The notes: a model not told the origin generated them from the letters alone. DNA of 64,000 nucleotides from Phascolomyces articulosus (GCA_025677815.1 JAIXMP010000002.1:248001-312000); one strand, 5' to 3'. Shown: positions 49,554-62,047, numbered from the stretch's first letter. Translations and numbers: made by a program.

Positions 49554-50931
49554 ATGGCACCGCTTTCCCGTACTAATATCAACAGCCTACTCGATAATAT
49601 CCAATCCATTGCTCAAAATGTTAACGCTCTCACGGACAAAATTAATCAAATGCAAGAAAAACAAGAGGAACTAAGCAACTCCTTATCAACCATTATCCAA
49701 ACTCAAGATGAAATGCGTCTGATCATAGAGCAGCTTGCTTATGCACAGGACCAAGAACTGGAAGATAATTTGGAAGATGAAGTTGTACAACCTACTGTAA
49801 ATGTAATAAGGGACATTGATCGTCCATTCCGAGTTATGAATGGCAAACGACGTGCACTTAATTTGGACGTCACTACCATTGAAGAAATGATACAACAAAA
49901 AATTTTTCAAGGTGACCATGTAGCAAGCAGTAATGCAATTGTAAATATGCACGCTGCATTAATGGACTGCATTAACAACCTTCGTAACACATTACTAATA
50001 ACTGACTACACAATTGCTTGGAGTGATATTGACCCGACCCTACAGCTTCAGTCTATAAAGCAGTTTGAGGATAGCTTAGTGCCTCTAAACATAGGTCTCA
50101 ACAGATGCAAAAATTCATGGGCTGCTTCCTACCTTGTGGCATATAGATGGGGATATCTTTTCCAGTACCGCAAACGTAAAACGAATCTACAAAGTATATT
50201 ATCAACTGTGTCGTGTCCGTAGGAAAAGAATACGCCAAATAGGTGTATCTAAATTTAAATGAGGAAAAAAAGAATAAATAATAAATAAAATAGAATAACG
50301 CCATTATTATGAAATGGTGTGAATTAGAACTATATACCAAATAAGGTATAATGTTCAACAATAAAGAAAATAAGAAATGAATAAACGCCCTCTTAACATA
50401 AGGCGTAAATTAACAATAACAAATATCAATCCTCATCTCTATGGACTCATATAAACACGTACCCGACAATAGATAAATAATTAGAAATAAACACCTCATC
50501 GAAAAGTATAAAAGGACCTCAATTTTATTAGATAGTTTGATCATCACTATTTTTTATTAAATAAATCTATATAACAGACTCAACGTATTCTTATCGTCTT
50601 TATTTTTTCGATTTTACTACCTTTTATATTTTTCACAAACTGCTCAGGTACAGTAATGTATAGTATTAGATTTTACTTTTTTAAAAACGATTGTCATATC
50701 TATCTCACACAATTTCCAAAGGAAAATGAAAATGAAAATAATAACAATACAGATGAATCAACGGCTTCTTCACCAGATGATGTGATTACTAGTTCAACTA
50801 ACAGGTAATGTTAATTTTAAAGTATAATAATTTAATACTGGATGGACTACTAACTTTCCCCTCTATATATAATGAATTATAGTAACGATAATCAAAGTCG
50901 CCCTTCTCGCCGTCGTCGTCGTTTCCATTGA
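49554..50931 (+). CDS. Coiled-coil accessory protein of element B, 3 exons, 284 aa
   Basis: Exons 49554-50218, 50664-50804 and 50883-50931 join in phase and end at TGA. Residues 1 to about 70 form a strong coiled coil (SLLDNIQSIAQNVNALTDKI and the following Gln/Glu-rich heptads). An acidic linker (QELEDNLEDE) leads to a helical domain of about residues 105-220 with RCKNSWAASYLVAYRWGYLF. The tail is Asn/Glu/Ser-rich and closes with SRPSRRRRRFH, a likely nuclear signal. The first intron (50219-50663) is unusually long; if it is not spliced, the protein ends at 50222 with 222 residues. The layout matches the broken accessory gene of element A. No known family was recognised. A DNA-binding or oligomerising partner of the transposase is inferred. 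Confidence 0.7.
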
Positions 50932-51758
50932 ATGCCAATTATTGTTTCATTTATTCATTTGTTTCTTAGTAAATAATGATAGCTCTCTCATTTTAGTGAC
51001 ATACATTTCTCTTTCATATTATCATATCTGTTTATCAATTTCTTTCTATATATTTCAAAACCATTATATAATACAAGCTTTAATTTCATATAGTCACTTA
51101 ATACAGTATTTTTGCTTCTTTTTCGTTGAATCATTAAATTAACTACGTATCAGCTCATTACACCTCAAAAATAAAAGTAAAGCATAAAAATAATATATTT
51201 TAAACCACTAGTTTTTTATTACTTATTGTGTAATTGAACATTTTATTCAAAAATTATTGTGAAATGTTATCATATACTTCCAGGATTGTTTGTGTAATAA
51301 GATTTACTCTTGAATTATTGCTTCTATAAAAGAATAAGGATTAACCATGAATTCTTAAATTTATCTAAGAATAAGAATAAAACTTGGATTATACGTTCAA
51401 TTCTTTAATAATATAATAAAATTAAAACAAGAATAAGGGAAGAAAATGCATTTTTCAAGCTTTATTCTATCCTTAAAATCAAGGGTAAATGCATAATATA
51501 TCAAGGAATTCTATCATAATATTCTCCGCTGTGATAATTTCTAATATTAATATGATTATCAATTCCATATATACCATTCGATCAGCCGACAGCAATTTAG
51601 ATACTAGAGAAGAATTACATTCTGCTGCAAAGGCCCACTACAATATATACACTACATCCTCATCATGATCAACCACTATTTTTTCCAAAAAAGAAAGGTT
51701 TATTAGATAGCAATTGCAAATAAATATAAAATCATTAGCTTATTACTTCAGTTAAAAT
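50932..51758. other. Right end of element B and 3' flank of the MpaB-like gene
   Basis: AT-rich. AATAAGGA/AGAATAAG words recur at about 51330-51440 and may be subterminal repeats of element B. No gene is seen. Confidence 0.4.
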
Positions 51759-53345
51759 TTAGTGGGCTAAAGGGCATTTTAATGGTTTAAGCTTTTCGGG
51801 GCCCAATTCATAAATACAATATCCTTCTGGATAAGCTGTTTTACGCCCATTATAAAGCACCTTATATCGATTATTTCCATTTTTCGAATTTGGTTTGACA
51901 GGTGTATACGTCACAGGAGTAGATCGTGGCAACATAAGGTAGTACACAAATTGTGCATGAGATAGAAATACAAAATTGATTAAATATATAGCCCAGGTCT
52001 TTGGTGATGGTAGTCCAAAACCATCGATATCGATAGGATCCAAAATAGCAATAAGTATATTTTTTGCAATTGGTGCCATTGCTTTAGGAATATATGATAG
52101 AAAGTGGTCGATGACAGACTTGGCAACCTTCCAGTTTGTAGGATTATATCGTACTTTGTTTCTTGCATAGCTCTATAATCATTGTTATTAGAAATTCACA
52201 AAAAAAGCAAGCATACTCTATTATACTTTGTGTGCTATATTAATACTACTGGATTAAAAAATATTACATATACCTCTTGGAATTTAATCATTGCTTCGAG
52301 TGTGTCCGGAATATCCTTCATTTCCATATTAACGCCTATATCATACCAGATTCGAAAGATAGCCTATGTTTATTAAAGTATATTGTAACCATTATGAAGT
52401 ATAATAGAGATGTATACATTACGTTAATGTTTTCTTCGTGACCAGCATGGTTCTGATTAAATATATACATGGTTAAAATTTTCAACAAGCTTACATTTAT
52501 TTCGATTGGTTCCAACTTCCTCCAACCATACTTGTTGATCCATTTTATAGGTTCCAGGATGAAAAGAGAAAGAGTGTATATATAATCATCGTTCAAAATA
52601 GGATACTTGCTATGAATTTCATTTAATCGTGTGATTGCAGCAATTGGACGTCTTCTCTGTTCGTTAATCTCTTTCTGGGATAAATTGGGTGTTTCTTTTC
52701 TCAACTGCTCTATATGTGCAAATGCTTCAACTGCTTCTGACTTTATTATTTTTATCACGAATATGAATATTTTATAAGAAAGAAAATGTCAGATAAACAA
52801 TAAGCATGTCAAAAAATTGTATATTTATATAAACTATATTGGATAAACATATTTACCAAAATAAGACCAGTATCTTCCGTGCGTTTAAGCGGTCTTTTGG
52901 ACATTTCACCAGTTGCATGTAGAATTTTACTAATTGTGGGAATTGCAAAAGTCTTGAATAGTGCAAATTCATGAGAAAGATCAAAAAGAACTTCAAGTTT
53001 TTTTTTTAAAAAAACCATTCTTTGCATTAGTATTTATTTTATTTATTAACTGTTATGATTAAAGTATCGTTCATTACATGGAAATTCTTTGCGTGCTGTA
53101 GTATCATATACTTCTTCAGCAACAGATAAACTTGAAAGTGCTATTGTAGGATTCATGTATTTTCTTTTCAACTTTGCAATACTTTGGTGTCGAGCATAAC
53201 GAACCAATATAAGATAACCAAATACCAAAAAAATAATTGGGGTAGTAATCGCAATCGTTGTCGTATCATAAAGAATGTAGTTACTACTGTAAATATATCG
53301 AAATTTTAACATTAGATTGGAAAGAGCTTGAGTAGATAGGGGCAT
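51759..53345 (-). CDS. MpaB-like ER-bound oxygenase (MpaB/rubber-oxygenase family), 5 exons, 407 aa
   Basis: Family members are haem enzymes that oxidatively cleave isoprenoid carbon-carbon double bonds: MpaB cuts a farnesyl side chain in mycophenolic acid synthesis and rubber oxygenases cut polyisoprene. Minus-strand exons are 53078-53345, 52857-52990, 52423-52740, 52274-52363 and 51759-52172, in phase. A transmembrane segment lies near residues 33-52 (ITTPIIFLVFGYLILV), consistent with ER anchoring. Then come the family segments EFPFLFDLSHEFALFKTFAIP, ITRLNEIHSKY, DDYIYTLSLFILEPIKWI, DIPDTLEAM and RYNPTNWKVAKS. Length is normal for the fungal subfamily. A broken copy of exons 4 and 5 lies at 44361-44769. 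The substrate is unknown, but the neighbouring carotenoid oxygenase and prenyl synthase suggest an isoprenoid. Confidence 0.82.
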
Positions 53346-54296
53346 CTAGTTTATGACCATTTTCAATATAAATTAGAAGAAAAATGCGTAGATATGCAAA
53401 GATAAATTTTGTAGTATGCATAGCACCAACATAATAGCATAAATAGTTAAACTTTTACTAGAGATCAACCTCTTTAATAATCTCCAACTTTATGTATAAG
53501 GCTTTTCGTATCTTTGTTAAGCTGTAACACTGCAAGTACTATAAAACATTTATATCTATTTTGCGTAGTGAGGATAAGATAGATTATACTAACCTGTTTT
53601 AGTAATTTGTTACTATCGTAAGCAGTGTCAAAAAGTACCTTTGGAAATTTACACTTGTCATCGGAAAATGGTGAATAGTCTCTTCCCTTACCTTCTTATC
53701 ATTAATAAAGTTTATTTCTAAGCTATTGTCGGATTTGCAATACTCCCCCTTTATCTTGTTAAAAACTAAATGTATCTGTCCAAAAACATGATTTTGTCTG
53801 TAAACCTTTGTGGATTACAGCTGGAAATGGACCACCAGTTGTCTACAAATCACCAAGACCCATGAGGTCATTTTTTTAACTGCAGGCGCGATTTAAAAAG
53901 GAGTACGGACTTCTTTTACATTTTATTTTATATGAGGGCGTTGGCTAATAGGGAGTACGCGATATTTTATGTACGTACGCCTCCTTGCGTACCTGAATAA
54001 CTAACAAAATAAGAGATCACTGCTGCTGTATGGATTTTTCCAAATGTTGGAGTCGGCGTTCATCTTAGTTATAGATGATCAGTTATTGAACAGTATTGGT
54101 ATTGTTATATATAGTTATCTTCTAGGCAATGATCATTCCCATATGCGCTGCAGATGAGCACAATTCTCCTAATATTTTTAAATGTCCTGATCCTCATTTT
54201 TTGTAGTTTTTTTTTTTTTTTTTGCAAAATCTATCTCTTCAAACATATTGAATTGGGTTTGTTTTTTCAATTTTTTCAGATACTGCGACCTTTCTC
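53346..54296. other. Shared upstream region of divergent MpaB-like and prenyl synthase genes
   Basis: 951 bp with no gene, between divergent starts. A local block of higher GC (about 53790-54010) contains repeated short words such as GTACG. Its position makes it a candidate two-way promoter for two isoprenoid genes. Confidence 0.5.
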
Positions 54297-56005
54297 ATGA
54301 ATAGCTACATCAGCAAAAAACGAACTTCCACTTTATCTACTGCTTGTCTGGAAAAGACAACATCTGTTGTAAATTTTTCAAAAAAAGTGAAAATATGTGG
54401 TTCAAAAACAGAATCTTCCAGCAACTTGGATTCGACTAAAATTGATATTGTTAATACAAAAAGCAATAACAGTAATGGTACTCCAGACTACATAAAAGAG
54501 GTTTGTAAAAAAATATACAAGCCCGTGTCTACAAATGCATAGCAATATATATTTTTTTTTTAAAAAAATAGGTATTAATCATATCTATACTTTTTAATTG
54601 TTAGATTCTGCTAAAGCCATATAAATATCAGTCTTTACGATCATCAGGAACAAATGTTTTTAATCAATTCATTGATGCATTTAATGTTTGGCTAAAAGTT
54701 CCAGAAGAACGCCTTGCAATTATTAATAAAGCATCTGAATTGATGTTTCATGCAGCAATAATGTATATCAGAATACAACCAATTTTTCAGCAAACAAAGG
54801 TGGTTAACAAATGATTAATTACAATGCTTACGTTCAATGTATATTTTCTGAAAACTATAATAGGCTGGATGATATCCAAGACAATTCTCCTGTGCGAGAT
54901 GGTGAACTTGCTGCCCATTCCGTCTTTGGTGTAGCTCAAACTCTCAATTGCGCTAATTATTTGTGTTTTTTGGCGTTGGAGGAAGTTCGTAAAATGGAAA
55001 ATCTGAAAGCAGTTGAAATATTTTCTGGTACATATTAAAAGGCACATTACGTGTCAAGTGCGAAGAGCCTGAAATGTTTTTTTCGACCTATCTACTATAG
55101 ATACCACACCATACTCATCATCAATATCTTCTATTTTGTAACATATTATAAAAAGGTGAAATGGTTAACCTTTATTCCAGTCAAGGTAAATTAACACGAT
55201 TAAATTAATAAAAAAAACTATTCATAACGATTAATTATTTTATATTGGTATTTGATAAACGATAGGCATGGATGTTTATTGGCGTGATACAGTAACCTGT
55301 CCAACAGAAAAAGAATATTTTGAAATTGGTTTAGACAGTAAGTGTTTTGTTTACTTTAGTTTATATGTAATGAGCAATAATTTGTAGTGTGTTAAAATTA
55401 TATAATAGAAACAGTTGGCCATGTACGCATGGTTGTACGATTAATGCAAATCGAAAGTGTTTCCGAAACGTAAGTTTGTTAAATATACTTCAAGATGGTT
55501 TTGTTGTTAATTGTTAATATTTTCCTTTTGTTGTTATTATATTTATAGTGACTACACTGGTCTGGTGAGAAAACTCGGAATTCATTATCAAGTTTTGGAT
55601 GACTATATGAGCCTCCAGTCCAAACAGGTAAATATTAATCATAGTTTATATATAACTTATATTATATAAGTATATACTAATATACATTCAAAAAAGAATG
55701 CTCAGGATAAAGGTACATTTTGTGAAGATATTGAGGAAGGAAAATTTTCCTTGCCAATTATTCATTCAATCCAAGCAAATCCTCAAAATCGACAAGAATT
55801 ACTTGATATCTGGAAGCAGCGCACTAAATCCATGGAGTTAAAGCAACATGCGTTGAAATTACTTGAGGGTACTGGTTCTTTTAGCCATTGCCGTAAATTT
55901 CTCGAAGATCTTGAGCAGGACATAAGAAACGATATTCAAAAATTTGGAGAAAACGCTATTCTTGAAAAGATCATGAACACTGTCAGTATTCACAAGATTA
56001 AATAG
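54297..56005 (+). CDS. Geranylgeranyl diphosphate synthase-like polyprenyl synthase, 8 exons, 358 aa
   Basis: Condenses isopentenyl diphosphate with an allylic diphosphate, normally to C20. Exons are 54297-54500, 54605-54762, 54864-55027, 55156-55185, 55266-55337, 55409-55469, 55549-55627 and 55697-56005, in phase. The first Asp-rich motif is DDIQD (residues 123-127) and the second is DDYMS (247-251). The segments AHSVFGVAQTLNCANYLCFL, GMDVYWRDTVTCPTE and GTFCEDIEEGKFSLPIIHSI match fungal GGPP synthases. The usual Arg-Arg after the first motif reads Arg-Asp (VRDG). The first 68 residues are Ser/Lys/Asn-rich and absent from typical enzymes. It may be a pathway-specific paralogue or a changed-function subunit; both metal-binding motifs are kept. 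Confidence 0.9.
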
Positions 56006-56317
56006 GTATTCCGGCATATATTTATTATTGATTTTTCATGATATACAGTTTTCCTGATAATTATCATAAAACTAATAATTATATAATTTATATTAGTCAA
56101 TCAAAGATTGTTATTATAATATACTATATGGTTCTATACAATCAATAATATCTTCAATCCCTTATTATTTTTATATAATTGAATAAATTTATATGTACGC
56201 ATTTTGATTTTATAAAATATAATAAATTGATTATATGACCTATTTTATTTAGCGATATAGGGAGTGTTAAATTATTACTTTTATTATAATGAGGGTGTAA
56301 TATAAGTAGTAGATGTA
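56006..56317. other. Intergenic between convergent genes
   Basis: Short AT-rich 3' region shared by the prenyl synthase (+) and the decarboxylase-like gene (-), with several AATAAA-like words. No gene is seen. Confidence 0.5.
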
Positions 56318-58057
56318 CTAGTGATGATAGGCTTTTGAATCTACATATATTATTTTTGGTCTCTCAAAACCCGAAAAATGACAAGTGGTGATTGCATACG
56401 CTCCTAAATTTTCAGCATATATCCAATCTCCTATATTTAAAAGTGGAAGCCGTGCATTCTCTGAAAGACAGTCCCCAGGTTCGTCAGTATGCCCCCAAAC
56501 TCTGGATGAAAACTTTTGTTCGTTATTATGACAATTTCCATAGGTACAAACACCATTTTTCATCAATACTAACATATAGAGTAGTTTAATATATAATACT
56601 ATTACTATGGTAGCGAGGAAAAAACAACTGCGAAATTTAAGATGATATCTTACCTCTCAAATCAATCACATCACTGTAAAATAATCGTGTTGCAAAAGAA
56701 GAATGCAAAATATCATTAACATAATCTATCAATAGTTACAATGGAAGAATATTATTATCAATATGAACTTGACCAGTGATTATGATGTTTCTACTCCCCA
56801 GTCTTCAGCGATGATGCATAATATAATCATTTCTTTTATTTTTATTGTGCTACAATAACTTACATGCGTACGTTTTATTTCCTGTATCACTATCATCATT
56901 ATCTTCATTTAGCTCGGATAACAGCTTTCGACCAACTACTTGGCAGCATACAGTCAATGTAGAGGTTGCATAATAGCGCCCAGGCTCTGCAATGACTTGG
57001 ACATCATGAGGGAAAAGCTGATCTACAGCTTCTCGGATTACAGAAGTAATCTGTTCAAATGTTGGTTTTCCCGGATAATCGACTCCGAAAAATCCACCCC
57101 CAATATCAAGTAAGTTGCAATTGAATCCAAGCTGTTTTGCACGATCAAAGATAATGCGTGAGTTTCGTAAAGTATCATGATAAGCACCAGCGTCGGAACA
57201 TCCGCTGCCAACATGAAAACTACCACATGTAAAATAAAAATCGCCATGATTACATACAGTACTATACATTTAACTATATTATTGGATAAAATGACTATTA
57301 TCTATAGTTTTTACGTACCTAACACCCACTATATTCAAATCCAATGTTTTTGCGGTTTGCAATAGATTATCAACATCAGCCATAGGGGCTCCATATTTGA
57401 GTCCAATACCCCACTTAGCTTTTGAATCATCTGTAAGAATACGTAAGAGTAATTCGGCATTTGGATACAGTTTCTTGGTTTTATAAAGTTCATCGACACT
57501 ATCAAAGGTCATTTTACGCACCCCATTCTCAGCAGCAAATTGGAGATAAGAAGCTTGTTTGCACGTATGGGCATAGATGATGTTAGATGGATCAGCACCA
57601 CACTGCAATGCCTTCTGAATTTCGAACCCACTGGCGCAATCAAAACCGACTCCAAGTAATGTCAAATATTCAAGTATTTTTTGATCAGAATTGCATTTGA
57701 CCGCTAATAAAGGGTGTGAAAAAAAATATAAATACAAAACATAACTAAAACATAACTAATAGAGAACTTGGTCATAAATTTATTCTTACCGTAATAAGGC
57801 TTAATTCTAGGAAGACATCTTTTCCATTTTTGATGCTGACGATACAGTTGGCCCAAATCAAGAACAAAGAAGCAATCATCTTGTTCAATATGGTTATTCA
57901 AATTAACCCGAGATTCTAGTTCGTTTTTGATAATATATTTGATATAATCTGTTCTGCTTGTTACGGTATTATTATTAGAAAGCTGTAGCTGTGCTTCTTT
58001 ATTATCAAGAGTTGCTTGCTGTAAATTCGAACCGTATGTGAATGGTTTGATAAACAT
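56318..58057 (-). CDS. Ornithine/lysine decarboxylase-like PLP enzyme (fold type III), 5 exons, 443 aa, altered active site
   Basis: Minus-strand exons are 57790-58057, 57319-57703, 56864-57219, 56654-56725 and 56318-56568, in phase. The cofactor site is intact: the Schiff-base lysine in PYYAVKCN (Lys92), CASGFEIQ, SFHVGSGC, DIGGGFFG and AEPGRYY. The end has NLGAYAITTCHFSGFERP, as in eukaryotic ornithine decarboxylases. Two conserved places differ: YYVNDG is YYVNDI, and the catalytic Cys motif WGPTCD is WGHTDE (residues 385-390), so the usual Cys and the following Asp are replaced. Classical ornithine decarboxylation is therefore doubtful. It could act on another amino acid or serve as a regulatory, antizyme-inhibitor-like protein. 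Its place among isoprenoid genes suggests a specialised role, which is inference. Confidence 0.85.
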
Positions 58058-59625
58058 TTCTGTATATTTTCTAATATATATTGCTATGTTGCTATAAATA
58101 ATTGAGCGTTCATAAACTTCTTTTGCTACAGTTAAGAGCTTATATCGCTACTATTTTTTCAATATAGTAATTTTTGTTTAGAAATATATTACCGTAATGG
58201 CTGGTTAATAATCGCGTTAGAAAAGTAAAAGCTACCTAAAACTAAGGATGTAGATGTTTCTTTTTTTGTGGACACGGTTAACTATATTGCAGCTCTTATT
58301 GGTAATGACGCTATACTCCTTTAGGATAGGAGCGTGGTATTGTAAATATGGATAGTACATGCTATCATCACGATCATCGATGAGATTATACTTAAAATAC
58401 GCCCAATGCTATATAGCAATGCTTTTTTTAAGAGTTAAGGCACCAATAACATACCCTTCTGTGCAGTATATGCACTAATGATGAATTAGTTGGTGATGAG
58501 AAACAGGGGTATCTTCCAAGAAATTGTAACTTTTAAACGAAAATGTGATAGAAATAAATAAATTATCTAGGAGTGATAATATAATAAGAAAAGGATATGT
58601 TATATATAGATATTAATACATTTGTTATGTTAAGGAGTAATTATATAACAATTTTGAATTGCCGCAGCAGCAATACGATAATGATGATCATTTACAGGGT
58701 GTTTTAACGATTTTTATTACTGGTATGAATTATGTCATGACAAAGAAAGCTTTCAGAAAAGGATCAGAATATGCATATTTAAAGAACCAAGGAACGAATC
58801 AAAGTGCAATTCAATTCCTAGTTAAAGATACAAAAGAAGTTTAGGATGACAGTGATTCAAATTCAACAAATAATACTACTCGACGTATTATAGTCGTTAA
58901 GTATGTTATGGAACAAAATAATTAACCAAGAATTAGTAGAACCAACAATAACATTAAGAAGAATCAAATTTTTATTACACTGTTAAAAATATCTACTGAA
59001 GATACTGCAGGAAACCCCATAAAATGCTTTTTTTAAAAAGCTTCAATGGAGCATATGTTTTTAAAATATACTAAACATACTTGTATACCTCTTTAAGTTT
59101 ATACATAGCGTTGTGTAACAAACCTAATATTTGATTTTTCATGCAGAGTTTTACAGTACCACCTTCCTCTACTGCTACAATGATGTATATTTCTTTTTGC
59201 TTTACTATTGCTGTCTCCTATTTCCTCACCTGAAAAAAAACCCCCCCATTTTCGTTTCTGCAATGATAAACACGTCCCCCGTTAAGAAAGGGTTATGAAA
59301 ATACGCCATTAAATGTATTATATATTCAAGATAGTAACATTATTATGCACAAAAACGATGATATTATCAATAGCAACTAGATGTGCTTTTGGAAGTATAT
59401 TGATTTTGTATACGAAAACAGTAAATATTTAAAATATTTTTTTTGTAATACGTAATGAAGAGCTGGTTATTGTAGCAATTACCGAATATTAAACTACAGT
59501 TACATATTTAAACCCGTTTAAATTCTTTTTTTTCAAAGTCAAAGGTTCTGGTGCGCGAAATAGCATAATAAATATTTATTGATCAGTTATATTCTTTTTA
59601 ATAATAAGCCAATGCTTAAGTATTG
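58058..59625. other. Intergenic, with one degenerate coding-like stretch
   Basis: Upstream region of the decarboxylase-like gene and 3' flank of the P450. A frame at about 58659-58915 (YAYLKNQGTNQSAIQFLVKD, then after a TAG a Ser/Asn/Thr-rich segment) looks like a small relic; no family was recognised. The remainder is AT-rich and empty. Confidence 0.4.
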
Positions 59626-62047
59626 TTAAATTAGACGATTAGAACGTTCGATAAAACGGAGGTTTTGTTGAAAGGGGGCAAACGTAAGTCCACCATCATG
59701 ATAAGCATTTAAATCTGGTAATACTGGATCTCCGTTCTGTCCCAATGGAGCTTCGATCTGAGTAGTTGCTAGGATGCGTACCCAAAAAATAAACAGCTCT
59801 ACATCAGACTATTATAATAATATATTTAGCACATATAGAGCAAAATAATTAGCCACGTATATTTTATTTAAGCAAAGAAAAAATAAAACTGACCATGTGA
59901 ACACCTGGGCAAAGTCTCCTATCAAATTACCATGATATAGCATAATATAGTCAATGGTTAACCAGTCTTCGAAACCGAAATTTCTACTACAGTAATATAG
60001 TTATACTTGTAGAGTAGTAATATTTTCTATCTTACCTTCCCCAGCCAAAAACAAACTGATCTCGAGTTTTTACGCTTGCGTTCACAGAAACTGATAAGGG
60101 TCTTTGATCATTCATGTAACGCTCTGGTATGAATGCCTTTGGATCATCATAAAATTCCTCGTTAAAGTTCATTGTAAAGGTGTTGGCCAAAACTGCTGTA
60201 CCTTTAGGAATGATGTACCCTTGATATTCAACTAATGGTATTATTATTTATATTTAATAACACACCATACTATGAATAATGTAAAGTTAATAAAACGTCT
60301 ATTATTATTAATTTACCATCTTCTGTTGTTTCATGTGGGAGGCACAAAGGAACCGCTGGTCGATATCGAATACATTCTTTTTGTACTGAGAGCAAATATG
60401 GAAATTTTTCTCGTTCTTCAAAAACAGGTAATCGACCATAATCTGAAATGAAACCATCAATTTCTTTTTGAAGTTTCTTTTGGACATCCTTGTGATGGGA
60501 TAATATAAGAAATGCCCACGACAATGTAATCGCTGTCGTGTCTGTGGCGGCTTCTAATATGTCAACTACAACAATTATATATATATTATTTCAGTAATGA
60601 TAGCACAGCCAGGAATCGAAAGTATAGATTTCTGCTTCTGTATCATAATAGAGTGTATTTTTTCTTATTACCTATAAAGACAAGAATGTCATCATCCTCC
60701 AAATCATTTGCTTCTTTTAATTTATAAATTTCCTTGATAAAACAGTCAGGTTTATTGGAAAGAGCATTCTTGATCAGCCGTTGAAAATATGGATTTCGTT
60801 TTTCAAAGATAAAATTTTTCATTTCATCCTCATTATCGGTAAAAGTACGAATAAGCTTTGATAAACCAGGAAAAAACGTTTGCAAATCTTGCTCTGGAGC
60901 ACTAAATCTGATTGATGTATCGATGTAATCAATCATTGTCTTGCCTAATGGATCATCCAATGTTTTAGCTCTTATGCCAAGACATGTTTGCATAATGATA
61001 TTGAGTGTTCCCAACTGCATCAATTTAAAGACATTGGTGTAACCATGCTTCCTGGTGTCTGCCAGTAGAAGTTCTATTGTTTGGATGGCTTCGAAATTGA
61101 TCATATCTGTTTTACTAGCAATAGCCTTTGGTGTGAGTAAAGCTTGTGCTACATATAATATATGTTTAAATGCCATTTTGTTAATAAAAACAATACTATT
61201 TCTAATAAACTACATGATGATTGACCCATACCGATTGCTCGACATCTTTTCCATCGCTTGTCTGGATGTGTAAATACTAAGCCCCTAGAGACGAAAATGA
61301 AACAGTGAAATAATACATTATAATAATTAGTGTATACATTATATATTTTTGTAAACGTTCATTATAAGTTTTGTTACCTTTCATTGAGTGCACCGTATTT
61401 AGACATGTAAAGATGAAAAGGTCTACCAGAAGTTACGGCGCCTTTGACTTTAAGAATATCATTGGCAACATAAGGATCACCAATAAGAACCCACTGTTTC
61501 ATACCAAGTTTTATACGGATTAATGGACCTATAACAATTGTTTTCGTTGAGTTATACAAGTTAAATGATAAATTATTTTATGTTGTTGATTACTAAATTC
61601 ATCCACACAACAACACATCTCTCCATTTAAATTTCAGTAACTGACCATATGTTTTATGCCATTCATCAAATTTAAAAGCAGCAAATTCTTTAGGAACGCT
61701 AAAAATATGGCCTAATATGTTAATAAAATAAAAAATGGTAAGTCATAATTATCATTATTTATATAATAGCCGTCTTATTCTTGCTGAAAAATGATATAAC
61801 AATAAAAATTACCAAAGTAAGGAATAGCGTTTGGTAAAAGTGGAACTTGTTTTAAATCCTTCTTGCTGTAATTTTTTTTTCTTTTACTTTGCGTATTCCT
61901 CTGAGAAGAAAAAGTATAATAATAGTATATGCTGTAAAGAGTGAAACCCGTTGTAAGAGTTAATATAGTAATTGGAACTATAGGGGAGAAACCATTATTC
62001 GGTCTTGAAAATCTATTTCTAATGGTATCAACTATACTATCTGACAT
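59626..62047 (-). CDS. Microsomal cytochrome P450, 9 exons, 540 aa
   Basis: A haem monooxygenase that takes electrons from an ER reductase. Minus-strand exons are 61813-62047, 61646-61711, 61378-61528, 61232-61284, 60672-61148, 60317-60565, 60036-60231, 59894-59918 and 59626-59796, in phase. An N-terminal anchor (PITILTLTTGFTLYSIYYYY, about residues 24-43) is followed by a basic stretch and a Pro-rich hinge. The I-helix reads EAATDTTAITLSW, the K-helix ExxR is ECIR, then PERY, and the haem loop is FGWGRRLCPGVHM with Cys479 as ligand. The loop is split by two introns around a 25-base exon. All catalytic landmarks are present. Fungal P450s hydroxylate apocarotenoids in trisporoid synthesis as well as many other lipids; the substrate here is not known. 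It faces the NmrA-like gene head to head. Confidence 0.92.

Larger units (their letters stand above)
45483..51533. mobile_element. CACTA-type (CMC/EnSpm) DNA transposon, element B, with open genes
   Basis: The left end reads CACAGTGGAAAATATTAT and the reverse complement of the right end reads CACAGCGGAGAATATTAT (16 of 18 identical). The element is 6051 bp, nearly the size of element A. It encodes a Tnp2-like transposase (minus) and a divergent coiled-coil protein (plus). The flanks TAA and ATA do not form a clean duplication, so the ends are slightly uncertain or the flank has changed. The right end is 225 bp beyond the 3' end of the MpaB-like gene. Element B is a diverged relative of element A, not a recent copy. 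Confidence 0.8.
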
